Part shown: one piece after another, positions 26,131 through 35,831 of the stretch
Layout: each line of letters begins with the position of its first letter
Numbering within the stretch: the stretch's first letter is position 1
NCBI GenBank assembly: GCA_963760435.1
Contig: CAVXDE010000010.1
Coordinates: 32,783-96,782, forward strand
DNA from: JAFAXD01 sp963760435
GTDB taxonomy: Bacteria; Pseudomonadota; Alphaproteobacteria; Rhizobiales; Xanthobacteraceae
DNA length: 64,000 nucleotides
Direction of reading: 5' to 3'
Position numbers and translations under genes: made by a program
Notes under the pieces: generated by a model
What the model saw: only the letters and a program-made list of their open reading frames with translations
What the model was told of the DNA's origin: nothing
Databases searched by the model: none

Positions 26131-27060
26131 ATGCCGAACCTTCCGGACCTTGAGGGCCTCGCCATTTTCGCCAAGGTGGTGGACATGCGTTCGTTCGCCG
26201 GCGCGGCCGCCGAGCTGAACCTGTCCAAGGCCACCGTGTCCAAAGCCGTGAGCCGGCTGGAGGCGCGGCTCGGCACGCGGCTCTTCAACCGCACCTCGCG
26301 CCGGCTCGCCTTGACCGATGCCGGGCGCCAGCTGTCCGCGCGCGCCGCGCACATCCTCGCTGAAGCCGAAGCCGCCGAGGATGACGCGCGGGCACAGTCA
26401 AGCACGCCGCGCGGTCTGGTGCGCCTCGCTGTCCCTATGTCGTTCGGCGTACTGCACGTCGCCCCGTTGATCGCCGAGTTCCTGGGGAGCTATCCGGAGG
26501 TCACCATCGAGCTGCACCTGAGCGACGCCATCGTCGATCTGATCGGCGACGGCTACGACGCCGCAATCCGGATCGGCGCGCTGCCGGATTCCTCACTGGT
26601 CGCGCGACGTCTGTGCGACACCCAGCGCTATCTGGTCGGCTCGCCCGGCTATCTGAAGAAACACGAACGTCTCAATCATCCGCTGCAGCTCGCGGATCAT
26701 GCCTGTCTTGGTTACACCTATGCGATCGGGCCGGAAACGTGGCGCTTCACCACCAAGGACGGCAAGTCCGCGAGCGTGCGCCCGTCAGGTCCGCTGCGCG
26801 TCAACAACGGCGAAGCGATGATACCCGCGCTCATCGCCGGCATCGGCCTCGGCGTGTTGCCGGAATTCATCGTGCGCGATGCGCTGGCTGACGGCCGGCT
26901 GCAGCGGCTGCTACCGGAGTGGACGCTCGCGTCTGGCGCGGTCTACTGGGTAACGCCTCCCGGCGGCCCGCGGCCAAAACGCGTCGATATGCTGCGCGAC
27001 TTCCTGATGAGCAAACTGTCCTCGCCGGCGACCCAGCAGCGCGCGCGGCGAGCCAAGTAA
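26131..27060 (+). CDS. LysR family transcriptional regulator
   Basis: A 309-residue regulator: N-terminal helix-turn-helix (LAIFAKVVDMRSFAGAAAELNLSKATVSKAVSRLE, about 9-43) and a substrate-binding domain (FGVLHVAPLIAEFLGSYPEV onward). It is divergent from the pirin-wrbA pair, a common arrangement, and probably controls it. The inducer is not readable. Confidence 0.93.
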   Translation: MPNLPDLEGLAIFAKVVDMRSFAGAAAELNLSKATVSKAVSRLEARLGTRLFNRTSRRLALTDAGRQLSARAAHILAEAEAAEDDARAQSSTPRGLVRLAVPMSFGVLHVAPLIAEFLGSYPEVTIELHLSDAIVDLIGDGYDAAIRIGALPDSSLVARRLCDTQRYLVGSPGYLKKHERLNHPLQLADHACLGYTYAIGPETWRFTTKDGKSASVRPSGPLRVNNGEAMIPALIAGIGLGVLPEFIVRDALADGRLQRLLPEWTLASGAVYWVTPPGGPRPKRVDMLRDFLMSKLSSPATQQRARRAK

Positions 27061-27068
27061 GTTCACGC

Positions 27069-28046
27069 TCAACCCTTCGGCTCCATATTGGCGATCCGCA
27101 CGTAATCCGCCCAGTTCTTCACGTCCTTAAGCATCTGCGCCTGTGCCTGCGCGGGTCCGACCACCCAAGGGTCGCCGCCCAGGTTGCTCAGCCACTCCTT
27201 GGTCTCCGGCTTCTCCGCCATTTTCAGGAACGCGCTGCTGATCTGGTCTTTGATCGGCTGCGGCACGCCTGCGGGGACGGCAACGCCCCACCAGCCCATG
27301 ATATCCACGCCCGGCACGCCGCTTTCATCCATGGTTGGAATATCCGGCACCGCGGTCATGCGCTCCTTGGAGCTGATGGCGAGCACGCGCACTTTGCCCT
27401 CCCGATGCCGCGGGATGGCGAAGATCGGGTCGTACATCATGTAGTCCACGGCGCCGCTGTCGAGATCGTTCACCGAATCGGCCGCGGTGCGGTACGGAAC
27501 CTCGACGACTGCGAGCTTCAGAATATTCTTCATCATGGCGCCGGCAACCTGCCCGGTCGGCGCCGTCGTCCCGTAGCTCGCGTTGGCGCCCTTGGCGCGC
27601 ACCGCGGCAATCAGGCTCTGCAGTGTCTTGTGCGGGCTCGATGGTGAAACGCTGAGCGTGAACGGCAGCCGGCACACGCTGCCGAGCACATCGAACGCGC
27701 TCGCCTCATAGCCGGGGTTCTTGAACAACGAGAGGTTCGCTGCGATCGCACTCGGCGCGTGAATGAGAACGGTATAGCCGTCGGGTTTTGCCTTCGACAC
27801 ATAGATGAGGGCGAGGTTGCCGGAGGCTCCGACCTTGTTCTCGACGATAACGGTGCCCCCCAAAAAGGGGCGCATGTTCTCGGCGAAGTAGCGCGTGAAC
27901 ACGTCGGCGCCGCTGCCGGGCGGATACGCGGCAATCACGTGGACCTCGCGCGCCGGATAGGATTCCTCCGCGAAGGCGTCCAGATCCGTGAGTGACGAAA
28001 GAACGAGCGCGCCGCCTGCCCGCAGCACCTGCCGTCGCGTGGTCAT
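27069..28046 (-). CDS. TctC/Bug-type receptor with twin-arginine-like signal
   Basis: A 325-residue periplasmic receptor. The leader MTTRRQVLRAGGALVLSSL has a twin-arginine pattern, unlike the other two TctC proteins here. The mature domain reads VHVIAAYPPGSGADVFTRYF, ENKVGASGNLALIYVSKAKPDGYT and VVEVPYRTAADSVNDLDSGAVDYM. No TctAB membrane genes are adjacent. It converges with the LysR gene, and it follows a MarR gene on the same strand with a gap of 92 bases. Confidence 0.9.
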   Translation of the reverse strand: MTTRRQVLRAGGALVLSSLTDLDAFAEESYPAREVHVIAAYPPGSGADVFTRYFAENMRPFLGGTVIVENKVGASGNLALIYVSKAKPDGYTVLIHAPSAIAANLSLFKNPGYEASAFDVLGSVCRLPFTLSVSPSSPHKTLQSLIAAVRAKGANASYGTTAPTGQVAGAMMKNILKLAVVEVPYRTAADSVNDLDSGAVDYMMYDPIFAIPRHREGKVRVLAISSKERMTAVPDIPTMDESGVPGVDIMGWWGVAVPAGVPQPIKDQISSAFLKMAEKPETKEWLSNLGGDPWVVGPAQAQAQMLKDVKNWADYVRIANMEPKG

Positions 28047-28138
28047 GCCATTCCTCCCTGGATTTTGTTGGGCGGAATATACACCACGACGCCGGCTAGT
28101 TCTAATCAGCGGGACGCATGTTGCTGCGGTGGCAACCG

Positions 28139-28672
28139 TCAGCTTGATGCGGCCTTCCAGATGCGCTTCTCGCCGAATACCTGATTGGCGCGCGCCTGCA
28201 AGCGGTCGAGCACGTTGTAAAACGTCTCGCGCTCGGCCCGGCTCAATACGATCAGAAACTCGCGTTCCATCTCGACGATCATTTGTTCGAGCTGCGTATT
28301 CACCCGCTTGCCGCGCGCCGAGAGCGCGATCACGACCTTGCGGCGATCCTTTGGGTCCGGGTTACGCGTGGCCAGCCCCTGCTCGATCAAGCTGTCCACG
28401 ATGCGGGTGACCTTATCCATTTCCAAGGTCGTGTGGGCGTTGATCTCTGACGCGGACATGGGCCCGAAGGCGCCGAGAACCGTGACCACCTTCCAGGCAT
28501 GCGCCGGGCGACCGAAGTTCTTCACATATCCGCTGGCAATCGCCCGGTTGATGCGGGTGGCCAACAACGACAAGCGATAGAACGAGCGGTGTTCCAGGTC
28601 GAGACGGATGCCGTTGTCGTCGCGCACCTGTGCCTCTGCGTTCGGCGTTGCTTTGCGTTTGGCGGCGACCAT
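28139..28672 (-). CDS. MarR family transcriptional regulator
   Basis: A 177-residue winged-helix regulator: AWKVVTVLGAFGPMSASEINAHTTLEMDKVTRIVDSLIEQGLATRN is the DNA-binding part and DPKDRRKVVIALSARGKRV the wing. I used the ATG at 28672; the frame is open further upstream into the repeat at 28741. It sits between a TctC receptor and the catabolic operon and could control either. Confidence 0.88.
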   Translation of the reverse strand: MVAAKRKATPNAEAQVRDDNGIRLDLEHRSFYRLSLLATRINRAIASGYVKNFGRPAHAWKVVTVLGAFGPMSASEINAHTTLEMDKVTRIVDSLIEQGLATRNPDPKDRRKVVIALSARGKRVNTQLEQMIVEMEREFLIVLSRAERETFYNVLDRLQARANQVFGEKRIWKAASS

Positions 28673-28740
28673 TTTCGTCACGAATCCATGCGGTTCAGCA
28701 CATGGGATAGGACACCGAGAGCGCTTGAGCAAGTTGAGAC

Positions 28741-28790
28741 CCTCGTCCTGAGGAGCGTGACCGCAGGTCACGCGTCTCGAAGGATGAGGT
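28741..28790. repeat. Palindromic intergenic repeat, fourth copy
   Basis: Same family as the block at 16756-16962: outer arms TCCTGAGGAGC and GTCTCGAAGGATGAGG around an inner palindrome GTGACCGCAGGTCAC. It lies between the MarR gene and the end of the catabolic operon. It could act as a terminator for the operon. No other feature is seen in 28673-28870. Confidence 0.85.
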
Positions 28791-28870
28791 GCCGGACGTT
28801 GACCTCTTATTTGTAAAAACAACAATTCACCCAGGCGCGCGCGACGGACGCTGCCTCCCCTAGGGTGCCC

Positions 28871-29659
28871 TCACGATTTCCACGGCACCAGAATCTTTTC
28901 CAGTTCGTTCAGGATCAAGGTTAGCGCAAATCCGATCAGGGCGATCACGAACAGGCCGACATACATCTGGTCGACCGCAAAGGTCTCCCACGCGTTCCAG
29001 ATCAGGTAACCGAGACCGCTCTTCGCTCCGACCATCTCGGCGATCGCGATCAGCACCAAGCCCATGCCGACGCCGAGCTTGACGCCGGTCATGATCATCG
29101 GCATCGCGCCAGGGAGCGCAATGGTGCGAAACACGTCCAAGCGGCTGGCTTTGAAATTGTGCCCGACGTCCAGATAGACCCTGTTGATCTCGCGCACCCC
29201 GGCCATGGAATTCATGGCGATCGGGTAGAACACGCCGATCGCCACCATGAAGATCTTCGAGGCCTCGCCAAGCCCAAGCACCAGCAAGGCAAGCGGAAGG
29301 ATCGAGCTCTTCGGAATTGGGTACGTCGCCGCGATCAACGGATCAATCATTGCGCGCAGCGTGGAATTGAGCCCCATGACCACGCCGATGATCAGCCCCG
29401 GTATACCGCCGACCAGAAACCCGACGGCGAGCCGCGTCATGCTGATCAGCGTGTCATCCTGCAGCTCACCCGACTTCATCATCGTCAGCAGCGTGCTCAG
29501 GATCTGGCTGGGCGCGGGAAAAAAGCGCGTGTCCAGAATTCCAAGCCGCGCCAGAACCTCCCACAGCAGCAGCAGGGCGATCGGCGACAGGAAGCTGATG
29601 ATGCGCTCGCGCGAGCGCCGGTTGAGTGTCCACGGCTTGGCCTGAGGAACGGCTCTCAC
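28871..29659 (-). CDS. ABC transporter permease (SsuC/TauC type)
   Basis: A 262-residue permease with about six membrane segments, starting SFLSPIALLLLWEVLARLGILD, and the EAA-loop region VFRTIALPGAMPMIMTGVKLGVG. Start is a GTG at 29659, 16 bases after the ATPase gene. It is the last gene of the operon that also holds the binding protein (32461-33504). Confidence 0.9.
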   Translation of the reverse strand: MRAVPQAKPWTLNRRSRERIISFLSPIALLLLWEVLARLGILDTRFFPAPSQILSTLLTMMKSGELQDDTLISMTRLAVGFLVGGIPGLIIGVVMGLNSTLRAMIDPLIAATYPIPKSSILPLALLVLGLGEASKIFMVAIGVFYPIAMNSMAGVREINRVYLDVGHNFKASRLDVFRTIALPGAMPMIMTGVKLGVGMGLVLIAIAEMVGAKSGLGYLIWNAWETFAVDQMYVGLFVIALIGFALTLILNELEKILVPWKS

Positions 29660-29675
29660 ACTCTAACTCATGTCG

Positions 29676-30473
29676 CTATCCGTTCATTTCGTTTTGCGAG
29701 CGGGCGCGATCGACCTCCTCGCGTAGCTGCATCCAGATATCATGCACCAGATTGCCAAACTGAGCGTCGCGCTGAAGCTCCATCACGTTGCGCGGCCGAC
29801 CGAATGGAACCTGGAGCAACATCTTCACCCGGCCCGGCTGCGCCGTCATGATCATGATCCGGTCGCCCAAGATGACGGCTTCATCGACGCTGTGGGTGAT
29901 GAAGACGACGGTCTTCTTGTGTTCCTCCCAGATGCGCAGCAGCTCCTCCTGAAGCAGGAGCTTATTCTGCGCATCGAGTGCCGAGAATGGCTCATCCATC
30001 AGCAGTATCTCGGGATCATTGGCAAAGGCGCGCGCGATCGACACGCGCTGCCGCATGCCGCCGGAGAGCTCATGCGGGTACGACTTGGCGAACCGGGTCA
30101 AACCGATGCGGTCCAGATAGTGTCCGACCACCTCTTTGATCTGGGCCGCAGGCGCGCGGCGCATGCGCAACCCGTAGGCGGCGTTGTCCCAGACCGTCAT
30201 CCACGGAAACAGTGAATCGCCCTGGAACACCATCGCGTTCTCGGGCCGGCCGAGCCCCTTTGGCGTCGTCACCGTAAAGGCACCGACCGTGGGTTGATCG
30301 AGCCCCGCCAGGATCCGCAGCAACGTGGTCTTGCCGCAACCCGAAGGTCCGACAATCACCAGAAACTCGCCGGCCGCGATGTCGATCGTCACATCGTCGA
30401 TGGCGGTCAGGTTGCCGAAGAACTTCGAGATGTTCGCAATTCGGATTGCCGGGGCGACGTCGCCGGTGACCAT
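29676..30473 (-). CDS. ABC transporter ATP-binding protein (SsuB/TauB type)
   Basis: A 265-residue ATPase with Walker A VGPSGCGKTT, signature LSGGMRQR and Walker B ILLMDEPFSALD. It powers uptake through the adjacent permease. It begins four bases after the Ldh_2 dehydrogenase gene, showing that transport and catabolic genes share one transcript. Confidence 0.92.
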   Translation of the reverse strand: MVTGDVAPAIRIANISKFFGNLTAIDDVTIDIAAGEFLVIVGPSGCGKTTLLRILAGLDQPTVGAFTVTTPKGLGRPENAMVFQGDSLFPWMTVWDNAAYGLRMRRAPAAQIKEVVGHYLDRIGLTRFAKSYPHELSGGMRQRVSIARAFANDPEILLMDEPFSALDAQNKLLLQEELLRIWEEHKKTVVFITHSVDEAVILGDRIMIMTAQPGRVKMLLQVPFGRPRNVMELQRDAQFGNLVHDIWMQLREEVDRARSQNEMNG

Positions 30474-30477
30474 CCGG

Positions 30478-31524
30478 TTAACCTACCATCGTGAGCGGGC
30501 TCAGCTGCAAGCGCGCCGAGATCGCGGCCAGCTCGGCCACAAGTGCCGACGGCAATGGGATTCCCTTTTCGCTGCGCTGCTTCATGGTGTGGTAGCCGCG
30601 CTCGCCGGGCATCAGAATCTCGTCGCTTCCCGGCGCCAGCGGCAAGGCCTTCAAGGCCTCGGTCAGCCGCTGCACTTCGGCGCGGAACGCGATTGGATCA
30701 ACAAACTTGGCGATGTCGATTGCGATCAACAACGCGTTCTGCCGATGCTTCGATCCTTCGCCGGTGTCCAGCAGCGCGTCGGCAATCAACGGGTGACCAC
30801 CGAGCAGGCTCGCCAGACATTCGATCATCACAGCAAGACCCGACCCCTTCGGGCCGCCGAGCGGCAGCACCATCGCGGCGGCCTTCGCATCGGTGGTCGG
30901 AATGCCGTCCTGGTCCGCGGCCCAACCCGGCTCGAGCGGCGCACCGGTGCGCCGGGCCGCCATCACCTTGCCCATGGAGATGGCGCTGGTCGCCATGTCG
31001 AACACGAGCGGCGCGTCACCGCCAGGGACCGCGATCGAAATCGGATTGGTGCCCATCACCGCGCCGCGCGCCCCATGATAGGGCATGGCGGCGAGGACAC
31101 CGGCATTGAGCGCGATACACGCAAGCCCGGCCTTCGCGGCTTTCTCGGTGTAGTAACCCAGCGCGCCCGAGTGGGTCATTCGGCCGACGAGCGCCATTGC
31201 CATGCCGTATTGGGATGCGCGTTCGATCAGCTGCTCGACCGCAAAGGTCAGGATGGCGGGACCGGGAGCGCGATCGGCCTCGATGACGATGCCGACCGGA
31301 ACCGGATGACTGACCTTCGGCAGCGGCCGCAGGTTCATCAATTCTTGCTCGATCATCTCCAGATAGCGCGGCAGTCGGACAACGCCGTGTGAATCAACTC
31401 CGCGCAAGTTGGCCCAGACCAGGGCGTCCGCCATGACGGACGCGTGCGCAGCCGACATTCCGACAGCACGGAAGACATCATCGATAAAGCGTGTCAGCTC
31501 ATGCCGGGACACGGTGCTTGTCAT
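30478..31524 (-). CDS. Malate/L-lactate dehydrogenase (Ldh_2) family oxidoreductase
   Basis: A 348-residue NAD(P)-dependent alpha-hydroxyacid dehydrogenase of the Ldh_2/YlbC type. RGVDSHGVVRLPRYLE near 41-56 carries the catalytic His, with THSGALGYY and GARGAVMGTNPISIAVPGG further on. Members oxidise malate, sulfolactate, ureidoglycolate or similar 2-hydroxyacids. Together with a sulfonate-type importer a sulfolactate-like substrate is conceivable, but this is speculative. Confidence 0.9.
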   Translation of the reverse strand: MTSTVSRHELTRFIDDVFRAVGMSAAHASVMADALVWANLRGVDSHGVVRLPRYLEMIEQELMNLRPLPKVSHPVPVGIVIEADRAPGPAILTFAVEQLIERASQYGMAMALVGRMTHSGALGYYTEKAAKAGLACIALNAGVLAAMPYHGARGAVMGTNPISIAVPGGDAPLVFDMATSAISMGKVMAARRTGAPLEPGWAADQDGIPTTDAKAAAMVLPLGGPKGSGLAVMIECLASLLGGHPLIADALLDTGEGSKHRQNALLIAIDIAKFVDPIAFRAEVQRLTEALKALPLAPGSDEILMPGERGYHTMKQRSEKGIPLPSALVAELAAISARLQLSPLTMVG

Positions 31525-31560
31525 GCGTTGCGCCTTGTCCGGCTCCCGACCAATCGTGAC

Positions 31561-32427
31561 TCAAACACTCAGATATTTGTTCAACCAGGTCCGGATGATC
31601 TCGATCACCAGGTCGTTGTTCTCCGCGAACATGAAATGGTCGACATTGGCGACGAGATGCAGGTCGGTCGGCATTCCGGCTTTCTGGAACAAGACGATCG
31701 ACTGCTCGGTGGGGGTTACCGAATCTGTCGAGGCGTGCAGCAGCAATAAGGGCCGCGGCGCGATCTTGCCCACGACGTCATTGGCGCGGAACGCGAGCAT
31801 GCTCTCCACCGTCTCGAGCGGAAACTCCATGATCGAGCCCGGGGCGAGATTACCGCGCATCCCTTCCGGGATCGGCACGATGTCGTAGCGGCTGATCTTG
31901 ATCGACTCCCCGGTCTTCGCACGCTGCGCCCGCCCACGCTCCAGGGTTTCGGTGAACCGCTTCCATTCTCCCGGCTTGGAGTGTTGGACCTCGAACTTGG
32001 TCTGGCCATCGCCCCACCCGCCCGAAGAGATGACCGCGGCGATGCGCGGGTCGACGCCCCCAGTGTACACAGCCACAGCCGCACCAAAGCTGTGGCCCGC
32101 GCATGCAATCTTGGCCGGGTCAACCTCAGGGCGCGACATCAGATAGGTCACCGCAGCCTTGGTATCCTCGACCTGCTCCAGGCAGATAATGTGCGCGCGC
32201 GGTCCCTCGCTTTCGCCGCAGCCGCGCATGTCGAAGCGAAGCGCGACGTAGCCCCATTTTTCCAGAAGCTTGGCCGGGCTGATGCAGGCCTTGCTGCCCT
32301 TGTTGCTGCCGAAACCGTGCAGCACGAGGCACGCGGGACGCCGCTCCCCCGGCGCAAGACCGTCCGGTATGTGGAGGACGCCTGAGAGTTTCAAGCCCTG
32401 CGAATCAAACGTGACGCGTTGTTCCAT
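31561..32427 (-). CDS. Alpha/beta hydrolase
   Basis: A 288-residue serine hydrolase. The oxyanion motif is VLHGFGSNKG, the nucleophile lies in GHSFGAA (near residue 112), the acid is likely in HASTDSVTP and the base in NVDHFMF near the C-terminus, so the triad seems complete. No signal peptide. It lies inside the catabolic operon, 36 bases after the dehydrogenase's upstream neighbour and before Ldh_2, and probably cleaves an ester or C-C bond in a pathway intermediate. Confidence 0.88.
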   Translation of the reverse strand: MEQRVTFDSQGLKLSGVLHIPDGLAPGERRPACLVLHGFGSNKGSKACISPAKLLEKWGYVALRFDMRGCGESEGPRAHIICLEQVEDTKAAVTYLMSRPEVDPAKIACAGHSFGAAVAVYTGGVDPRIAAVISSGGWGDGQTKFEVQHSKPGEWKRFTETLERGRAQRAKTGESIKISRYDIVPIPEGMRGNLAPGSIMEFPLETVESMLAFRANDVVGKIAPRPLLLLHASTDSVTPTEQSIVLFQKAGMPTDLHLVANVDHFMFAENNDLVIEIIRTWLNKYLSV

Positions 32428-32460
32428 ATCTGCTCCCGGAATAAGTCGGACCCGCGCGCG

Positions 32461-33504
32461 CTATGATTTATTGTAGGGCCCAAGCTTCTTGACGGCGGCT
32501 TTCACGTAAGACATGTCGACAATGTCCTCGGGGGTCGTCGCCTTGTCGATGAGCCCTTTGGATTTCAAGAACTCCCAGTCCTTTTTCATGCTGGCCAGGT
32601 TGACCTCGCCGTTGGGGTCGATCACCACCGGGAATATGCGTTTGAGCAGCGCGGCATCCTTCGGCCCCGCGTGGTTCATGATGCTGGCAATGACATCATC
32701 GGCACCCTTGCCGGCGATCAATCCGTCCTTGAGCGCATCCATATAGGCGCGCACACCGCGCAGATACGCGACCATGAATCGCTCAGCCACTTCGGGGCGG
32801 TCCTTCATGAACTTGTTGCTGAAGACGATCACCGTCTGCTGCTGGTCGGGATAGAACCGATCAACCGTCGTCAGCCGCACGCCCGCGCCCTTGTCGAGGA
32901 TCATGGTGGCGACCGGCTCCGGCGTCAGGGTCGCCTCGATGCCTTTGTTCTCAAGCGCGATCAGGTGGTTGGGAAGCGTGAGCGAGGTCTGCTTGAGATC
33001 GTCATAGGTCAGGCCGACGGTCTTCATCGCCTCATTAAGGATCGACATGTCGGTCGAACCGACGCCGATGGTGGCAATGGTCCGGCCTTTCAGATCGGCC
33101 AGCGTCTTGACCGCGCCGCTGTCGACCAGGTCCTTGCGCACAATGATCGAGTTGTAACCATAGCCGGGGGCGTTGCGGCCCTTGTCGGCCACGACCTTCA
33201 TCGGAATGGCGCGATTAACTGCATTGTAGAGCCCAGCCGAAATGGCGCCGCAGCCGGCGTCAAGCTCACCGGTGCTGAGCGGCGCGATCTGCTTGGCGAG
33301 CGATCCCATCGGCTCCATCTCGAGTTTGATGCCGGCGTCCGCGAAGTAGCCCTTGTCGAGGGCGTAGTAGATCGGCGCATCGCCGACGGAACCGATCATG
33401 CCTAGCTTGACGGTGTCGGCCGCCAGGCTCGGCATCGTGCCGCCGACCAACGCCAGCGCTGCCGCCATCACCATTCGACGCATGCTCACAGCCCATCGCA
33501 TCAT
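32461..33504 (-). CDS. ABC substrate-binding protein (NMT1/SsuA-like)
   Basis: A 347-residue secreted receptor: leader to about PSLA, then DTVKLGMIGSVGDAPIYYALDKGYFADAGI and LSTGELDAGCGAISAGLYNAV. It matches the permease and ATPase at the end of the same operon. Its ATG directly abuts the stop codon of the upstream HpaB-type hydroxylase, so the two are tightly coupled, and its ligand may be the hydroxylase substrate. Confidence 0.9.
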   Translation of the reverse strand: MMRWAVSMRRMVMAAALALVGGTMPSLAADTVKLGMIGSVGDAPIYYALDKGYFADAGIKLEMEPMGSLAKQIAPLSTGELDAGCGAISAGLYNAVNRAIPMKVVADKGRNAPGYGYNSIIVRKDLVDSGAVKTLADLKGRTIATIGVGSTDMSILNEAMKTVGLTYDDLKQTSLTLPNHLIALENKGIEATLTPEPVATMILDKGAGVRLTTVDRFYPDQQQTVIVFSNKFMKDRPEVAERFMVAYLRGVRAYMDALKDGLIAGKGADDVIASIMNHAGPKDAALLKRIFPVVIDPNGEVNLASMKKDWEFLKSKGLIDKATTPEDIVDMSYVKAAVKKLGPYNKS

Positions 33505-34959
33505 CTACACCGCCATCACGTTCTCGCTGAGCGCCCGCTTCACCATGGCCATCAGGTCATCGACATTCTGCCGCATGTAGAGCGTGGCGGCGACGCGCAC
33601 CGGATCTCCCGCATAGTAGCGTTCATATTGCAGCATGCGCTGTCCAAACTGAGTGCCGGTCGCATCCCATGCCAGTTTGCCGAGATGGATCCGGCTCTCG
33701 GCATCGATACCTGCCCCACGATAATAGGCAGCAATATCCGGGCCAATCTCCGACAGGAGATCCTCCCGCGTCGGGTTGATGAGCAGGCCACCCGCGCCGA
33801 TCACCTGAATGACCTTGACGATGCGCTCATACATGCGCGGCAGATGGTAGCGGATGGACTGGAGCGGCGGCCAGGCCGGACGCAGCGCGCCGCTTTCCGT
33901 CTTCTCCGCCTTGAGCTCCGACAGCGAGAGCGCGCCTTCCAGGAGTTGCAGGAAACCAAGGATCTCGCCCAGTTGCTCCTGCACGTGCAGAAACACATCG
34001 GTCTTGACGGAGCGCGAGACCGCAATGGCAACCCCCACCATGAACCGGCACTTGGCGAGCCCGCGCACCGCGGTCTGATGCCCGGTGTTGTTCTGAATGC
34101 TGGCGCTGGTGAAGAGCTTGTTCGCCAGCGCCACATTCTCATGCAGGAACACGCGCTCCCACGGGATCAGTACGTCGTCGAACACGACCATGGCGTCGGG
34201 CTCTTCGAAGCGGCTCCCGAGCGGGTGATCCCACGACGACATGCTGCCGTCGTCGAACGGCTCGCGACAGATGAATTTCAATCCCGGTGTGTCGGTCGGA
34301 ATTCCGAAAGCGAGCGCATATTTCTCCTCGCCCGGCATCACGCTGCCGGGCAGCGGATAGACGATCAGCTCGTCGGCGGTCGGCCCATGAGTCGCCAGCA
34401 TCTTGGCGCCGCGTACGATCAGCCCGTCGCTGTTTTTGTTGACAACGCCGAGATGCGCGTACGGATTTTCCTGCTCGGCCGACGTCTTGGAGCGGTCGGT
34501 CTGGGGGTTGACGATGGCGTGGGTGAGGAACAGGTCGTTGTCACGGCAGTATTTGTAGTATTTGCTCAGGTTGTTGCCGAAATCGGCGCCGGCCTGGTGA
34601 AAGAAACCGGTTTCCTCAAACGACATCAGCACCGTGTTGCAGTAATCGGGGGAACGCCCGACCATGCCGAACGTGGCATTCGCCCACACCGCCATGGCGT
34701 TGCGACGATCAACAATATCCTCGGTGCTGCGCGGGATCAGAAACGAGAGACCGTATGCCTCGTTGCCGGATCCGCCGGCCGACATCCTCACGCCGTGCTG
34801 GGGGGAGCACTGCAGATCGTAGAGCTCGGCGAGGGTCGCAACCGGGCGCTTGAAATGCGGGTCCGCCACGACATCATCGATTTTCCGGCCGGCGATCCAG
34901 ACATTTTTCTTCGCCTGGGCCTGCAGGCCTTTGATGTAGTCCTGGCCACTGCGGATCAT
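33505..34959 (-). CDS. 4-Hydroxyphenylacetate 3-hydroxylase (HpaB) family oxygenase component
   Basis: A 484-residue FADH2-dependent monooxygenase of the HpaB/PvcC type with the acyl-CoA-dehydrogenase-like fold: RNAMAVWANATFGMVGRSPDY, THAIVNPQTDRSK, FDDVLIPWERVFLHEN and the C-terminal GAGGLLINPTREDL segment. It hydroxylates aromatic or heteroaromatic rings and needs a separate flavin reductase (HpaC), none of which lies nearby. Length is normal. It follows the IclR gene by eight bases. Confidence 0.92.
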   Translation of the reverse strand: MIRSGQDYIKGLQAQAKKNVWIAGRKIDDVVADPHFKRPVATLAELYDLQCSPQHGVRMSAGGSGNEAYGLSFLIPRSTEDIVDRRNAMAVWANATFGMVGRSPDYCNTVLMSFEETGFFHQAGADFGNNLSKYYKYCRDNDLFLTHAIVNPQTDRSKTSAEQENPYAHLGVVNKNSDGLIVRGAKMLATHGPTADELIVYPLPGSVMPGEEKYALAFGIPTDTPGLKFICREPFDDGSMSSWDHPLGSRFEEPDAMVVFDDVLIPWERVFLHENVALANKLFTSASIQNNTGHQTAVRGLAKCRFMVGVAIAVSRSVKTDVFLHVQEQLGEILGFLQLLEGALSLSELKAEKTESGALRPAWPPLQSIRYHLPRMYERIVKVIQVIGAGGLLINPTREDLLSEIGPDIAAYYRGAGIDAESRIHLGKLAWDATGTQFGQRMLQYERYYAGDPVRVAATLYMRQNVDDLMAMVKRALSENVMAV

Positions 34960-34967
34960 TGAAGAGC

Positions 34968-35831
34968 CTATTCCTTGCTGGTCCGGCGCTTCGCCCGCGC
35001 CATCGGCACCGTGGTGCCGTTCGTCGATGACTTCGTCTTCCGGCCGCGCAACTGCGCGATGCGCGCCGACAATTGCACCACGCTGGTCGACGCTGGCCGC
35101 ATGCGCGCCGACACGCTGGCCGCCGCGTCGCAGATCATGACGGTGACCTGCTTCAAACGCGCGGCCGGCAAGCGATCCGCGGGCGCCGCAATGCTGAGTG
35201 CCGCAATGGCGCGCCCCTCACCGTCGAGGATCGGCGCAGCAACGCCGGCGACTTGCGGGCTGTACTCGCGTTGATTGAGCGCATAACCGCTCGCGCGGAC
35301 TTTCTTGAGGTGACGCAGCAGCTCGGCCGCATCGACGATCGTCGATGGCGTGTAGGGCTTGAGCTTCCTGGCGAGGCGGCGGAGGACGGCGTCATCCTGA
35401 TAGGCCAGCATCACCTTGCCGCTTGACGTACAGTGCGCCGGCGCCCGGCCGCCAATCTCGGTAAAGGTCCGCACATCCTGCGGGCTGTCGATCTTGTCGA
35501 TGTAGATCACTTCCAGGCTCTTGGGATCGAGCACGGTCAGGCGAACGCTTTCGGCCGTCTCCCGCACCAACCGGGTCATCGCCGGGCGCGCCAGCTCGCG
35601 GACATCGAAGCCGTCGATGACTTTGGTGCCGAGCTCCCACATTTTCAGGCTCGCCGCGTATCGGCCATCGACCGTGGAGGCAAAGCCGGTCGCCACCAGC
35701 GTGTTCAACAAACGATGGGTGTTGCTCTTGGAAATCCCCAGCGATGCAGCGAGATCGCTCACGCCGCAGGGCCCGCCCGCCTGCGCGAGCGCCTCCAGCA
35801 CGATCAACCCTTTGGCCAAGGTCTTTTCCAT
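34968..35831 (-). CDS. IclR family transcriptional regulator
   Basis: A 287-residue regulator from the ATG at 35831: winged helix (KGLIVLEALAQAGGPCGVSDLAASLGISKSNTHRLLNTL) and the IclR effector domain (FTEIGGRAPAHCTSSGKVMLAYQ). The last 35 residues are basic (RGRKTKSS, AKRRTSK). It heads the seven-gene operon and is divergent from the flavoprotein operon at 35936. A tandem 13-bp repeat starts immediately upstream of its start codon. It likely controls both units in response to an aromatic acid. Confidence 0.93.
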   Translation of the reverse strand: MEKTLAKGLIVLEALAQAGGPCGVSDLAASLGISKSNTHRLLNTLVATGFASTVDGRYAASLKMWELGTKVIDGFDVRELARPAMTRLVRETAESVRLTVLDPKSLEVIYIDKIDSPQDVRTFTEIGGRAPAHCTSSGKVMLAYQDDAVLRRLARKLKPYTPSTIVDAAELLRHLKKVRASGYALNQREYSPQVAGVAAPILDGEGRAIAALSIAAPADRLPAARLKQVTVMICDAAASVSARMRPASTSVVQLSARIAQLRGRKTKSSTNGTTVPMARAKRRTSKE